A DNA stretch of 6,122 bases from NCBI GenBank assembly GCA_014871545.1, contig WGSR01000096.1, forward strand, positions 1 through 6,122. The letters are read 5' to 3'. Within the stretch, counting starts at the first letter, position 1. Every line of letters starts with the position of its first letter. The translations under genes and the position numbers were made by a program. The stretch comes from Collinsella sp. (GTDB lineage Bacteria > Actinomycetota > Coriobacteriia > Coriobacteriales > Coriobacteriaceae). This document shows, piece after piece, positions 5,679 through 6,122 of the stretch. The notes below the pieces were generated by a model, which saw nothing but the letters and a program-made list of their open reading frames with translations, was not told where the DNA came from and did no database searches.

Positions 5679-5685
5679 CTCCTTT
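5679..5685 (-). promoter_or_regulatory. ribosome binding site fixing the start of the 146-residue gene
   Basis: AAAGGAG on the minus strand lies five bases before the ATG at 5673. It rules out the much longer upstream extension of the open frame. Confidence 0.8.
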
Positions 5686-5692
5686 CATCGAT

Positions 5693-5747
5693 GTTGGCAG
5701 GGCCACCGTGCCTCTTGGCCGGTTGGCGTCGGGATCGTGGAGCCAAC
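5693..5747 (-). repeat. leader inverted repeats with alternative partners
   Basis: In the minus-strand transcript GTTGGC (5742-5747) can pair with either of two GCCAAC copies (5722-5727 or 5693-5698). Between those copies GGCCA (5716-5720) and TGGCC (5701-5705) form another 5-bp stem. The second GCCAAC ends seven bases before the AAAGGAG site. Confidence 0.4.
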
Positions 5748-5767
5748 TCTCTACCCCGACTCTGGAT

Positions 5768-5791
5768 AAAACGCGCCCGCTCCTTGCGGGC
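5768..5791 (-). terminator. terminator-like hairpin in the leader of the 146-residue gene
   Basis: On the minus strand GCCCGC (5786-5791), loop AAGGA, GCGGGC (5775-5780) is followed by GCG and TTTTA (5767-5771). The 6-bp GC stem and short T run fit a weak intrinsic terminator or attenuator. On the + strand no T run follows, so the direction is minus. Confidence 0.45.
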
Positions 5792-5804
5792 AAGATGGAG
5801 TCTA

Positions 5805-5834
5805 TCAACGTGTACGGACTCAACGTGTACGGAC
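5805..5834. repeat. perfect 15-bp tandem duplication
   Basis: TCAACGTGTACGGAC occurs at 5805-5819 and again, immediately adjacent and identical, at 5820-5834. On the minus strand it reads GTCCGTACACGTTGA twice. Confidence 0.9.
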
Positions 5835-5844
5835 AGAAATCAAG

Positions 5845-5874
5845 CGCCATCCGCGAAATGACGCGCGGATGGCG
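5845..5874. terminator. perfect 11-bp-stem hairpin, possible terminator
   Basis: CGCCATCCGCG (5845-5855) and CGCGGATGGCG (5864-5874) are exact complements with an eight-base loop. Flanking bases are TTGGTTTCCC on the + side and CTTGATTTCTG on the minus side, both only moderately T-rich. As the nearest upstream gene on the minus strand ends at 6054, it may terminate that transcript; it may also be a palindromic repeat element. Confidence 0.5.
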
Positions 5875-5906
5875 TTGGTTTCCCAAGTGATTATTCGGCT
5901 TTCATC

Positions 5907-5983
5907 CGGAAAAGTGTCGAAATCAGCCGTGTAAAAGTACGGAAAAGTGTCGAAATAGGCACCTTAAAACTTCGGAAAAGTGT
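5907..5983. repeat. three CGGAAAAGTGT direct repeats at exact 33-bp period
   Basis: Copies begin at 5907, 5940 and 5973. The first two extend to CGGAAAAGTGTCGAAAT and share TAAAA near the end of each 33-bp unit; the third keeps only the first 11 bases. Unit length equals about three helical turns, so the sites lie on one face of the DNA. The minus-strand form ATTTCGACACTTTTCCG contains TCGACA, which resembles a -35 box, with AATAAT at 5890-5895 as a loosely spaced -10 partner. Either a regulator-binding array or repeated transposase-binding sites of an insertion-sequence end would look like this. Confidence 0.85.
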
Positions 5984-6053
5984 AGTTGGATGACAAAACA
6001 GCACTTAGAAGCCGATGCTGGATGCGGGATCCTGCGGCTGCCTTCAGCCCTCG

Positions 6054-6122
6054 CTACTCGTCGTCTCCGTCGTTGGGGTCGCCCTTGAGGGTGTTGATGT
6101 CCAGGTACTGGTTATCGTCCTC
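6054..6122 (-). CDS. C-terminal end of an unidentified gene (truncated by window edge)
   Basis: The last 22 codons of a minus-strand gene end with TAG at 6054-6056. The residues include NQYLDINTLKGDPNDGDDE, a strongly acidic C-terminus. Twenty of the 22 codons end in G or C, which is the coding signature of this genome and argues that the frame is real. Too little is present to name the product. A small GGCTG/CAGCC hairpin lies just after the stop but has no T run. Confidence 0.65.
   Translation of the reverse strand, partial: EDDNQYLDINTLKGDPNDGDDE

Larger units (their letters stand above)
5674..6053 (-). other. 380-bp intergenic region with phased repeats and structured leader
   Basis: No gene is supported here. 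Reading leftward (with transcription) it contains three CGGAAAAGTGT copies at 33-bp spacing (5907-5983), an 11-bp-stem hairpin (5845-5874), a 15-bp tandem duplication (5805-5834), a terminator-like hairpin (5775-5791), two overlapping inverted-repeat options near 5693-5747, and the ribosome binding site of the 146-residue gene (5679-5685). Confidence 0.7.

Noticed and set aside
5674..5834. T-box riboswitch or tRNA in the leader
   Set aside because: The conserved TGGNACCGCG antiterminator core is absent and no cloverleaf with a GGTTCGANTCC-like arm can be drawn.
5674..5886. Extension of the 146-residue protein to a 217-residue product
   Set aside because: The extra 71 codons cross the 15-bp duplication and several hairpins, while AAAGGAG five bases before the ATG at 5673 gives a clear start.
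5907..5983. CRISPR array
   Set aside because: The period is only 33 bp with 11-17 bp repeats and about 16-22 bp between them; three copies, degrading at one end, and no cas genes.
5990..6088. A + strand frame starting ATGACAAAACAG after the third 33-bp repeat, as a possible transposase start
   Set aside because: It closes after about 32 codons, has no ribosome binding site, and overlaps the minus-strand gene end that shows strong coding bias.

Overview
The window is high-GC bacterial DNA with strongly G/C-biased third codon positions, GTG as well as ATG starts, and AAGGAG-type ribosome binding sites. It carries a DUF4143-type ATPase, a DEDDh exonuclease and a cell-wall-anchored surface protein with a LAxTG-like sorting signal. 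Together with the style of the proteins this suggests a gut actinobacterium of the Coriobacteriia, possibly Collinsella. That assignment is inference from style; no marker gene is present.

Layout from left to right. Bases 1-461 (+) are the C-terminal part of an AAA ATPase with a DUF4143 nuclease-like domain. A 455-bp gap follows (462-916), holding a TTTACC/GGTAAA dyad, a candidate tiny hydrophobic-then-basic protein on the minus strand (590-721) and a strong GC hairpin (807-832). Next is a DEDDh 3'-5' exonuclease (917-1651, +). Every remaining protein gene reads on the minus strand: a 411-residue conserved-looking helical protein of unknown function (1693-2928), a 604-residue secreted, wall-anchored protein with three tandem 131-residue Ig-like units (3111-4925), a 146-residue hypothetical protein (5233-5673), and the acidic C-terminal end of another gene entering from the right (6054-6122).

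The genes do not form an obvious operon. The minus-strand genes are separated by 182, 307 and 380 bp, and most have their own leader. Two of them share the 9-mer CTTATAATC (an ideal -10 box) about 130-145 bases before the start codon. There is no evidence of one pathway; the window looks like a string of separately transcribed accessory or housekeeping genes.

The most unusual non-coding part is 5674-6053, upstream of the 146-residue gene. It contains three copies of CGGAAAAGTGT at an exact 33-bp spacing (two extended to CGGAAAAGTGTCGAAAT), a perfect 11-bp-stem hairpin, a perfect 15-bp tandem duplication, a terminator-like hairpin with a T run, and further inverted repeats next to the ribosome binding site. 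This could be a phased operator plus a structured leader RNA, or the remnant end of an IS21-like insertion sequence. Sequence alone does not decide between these.
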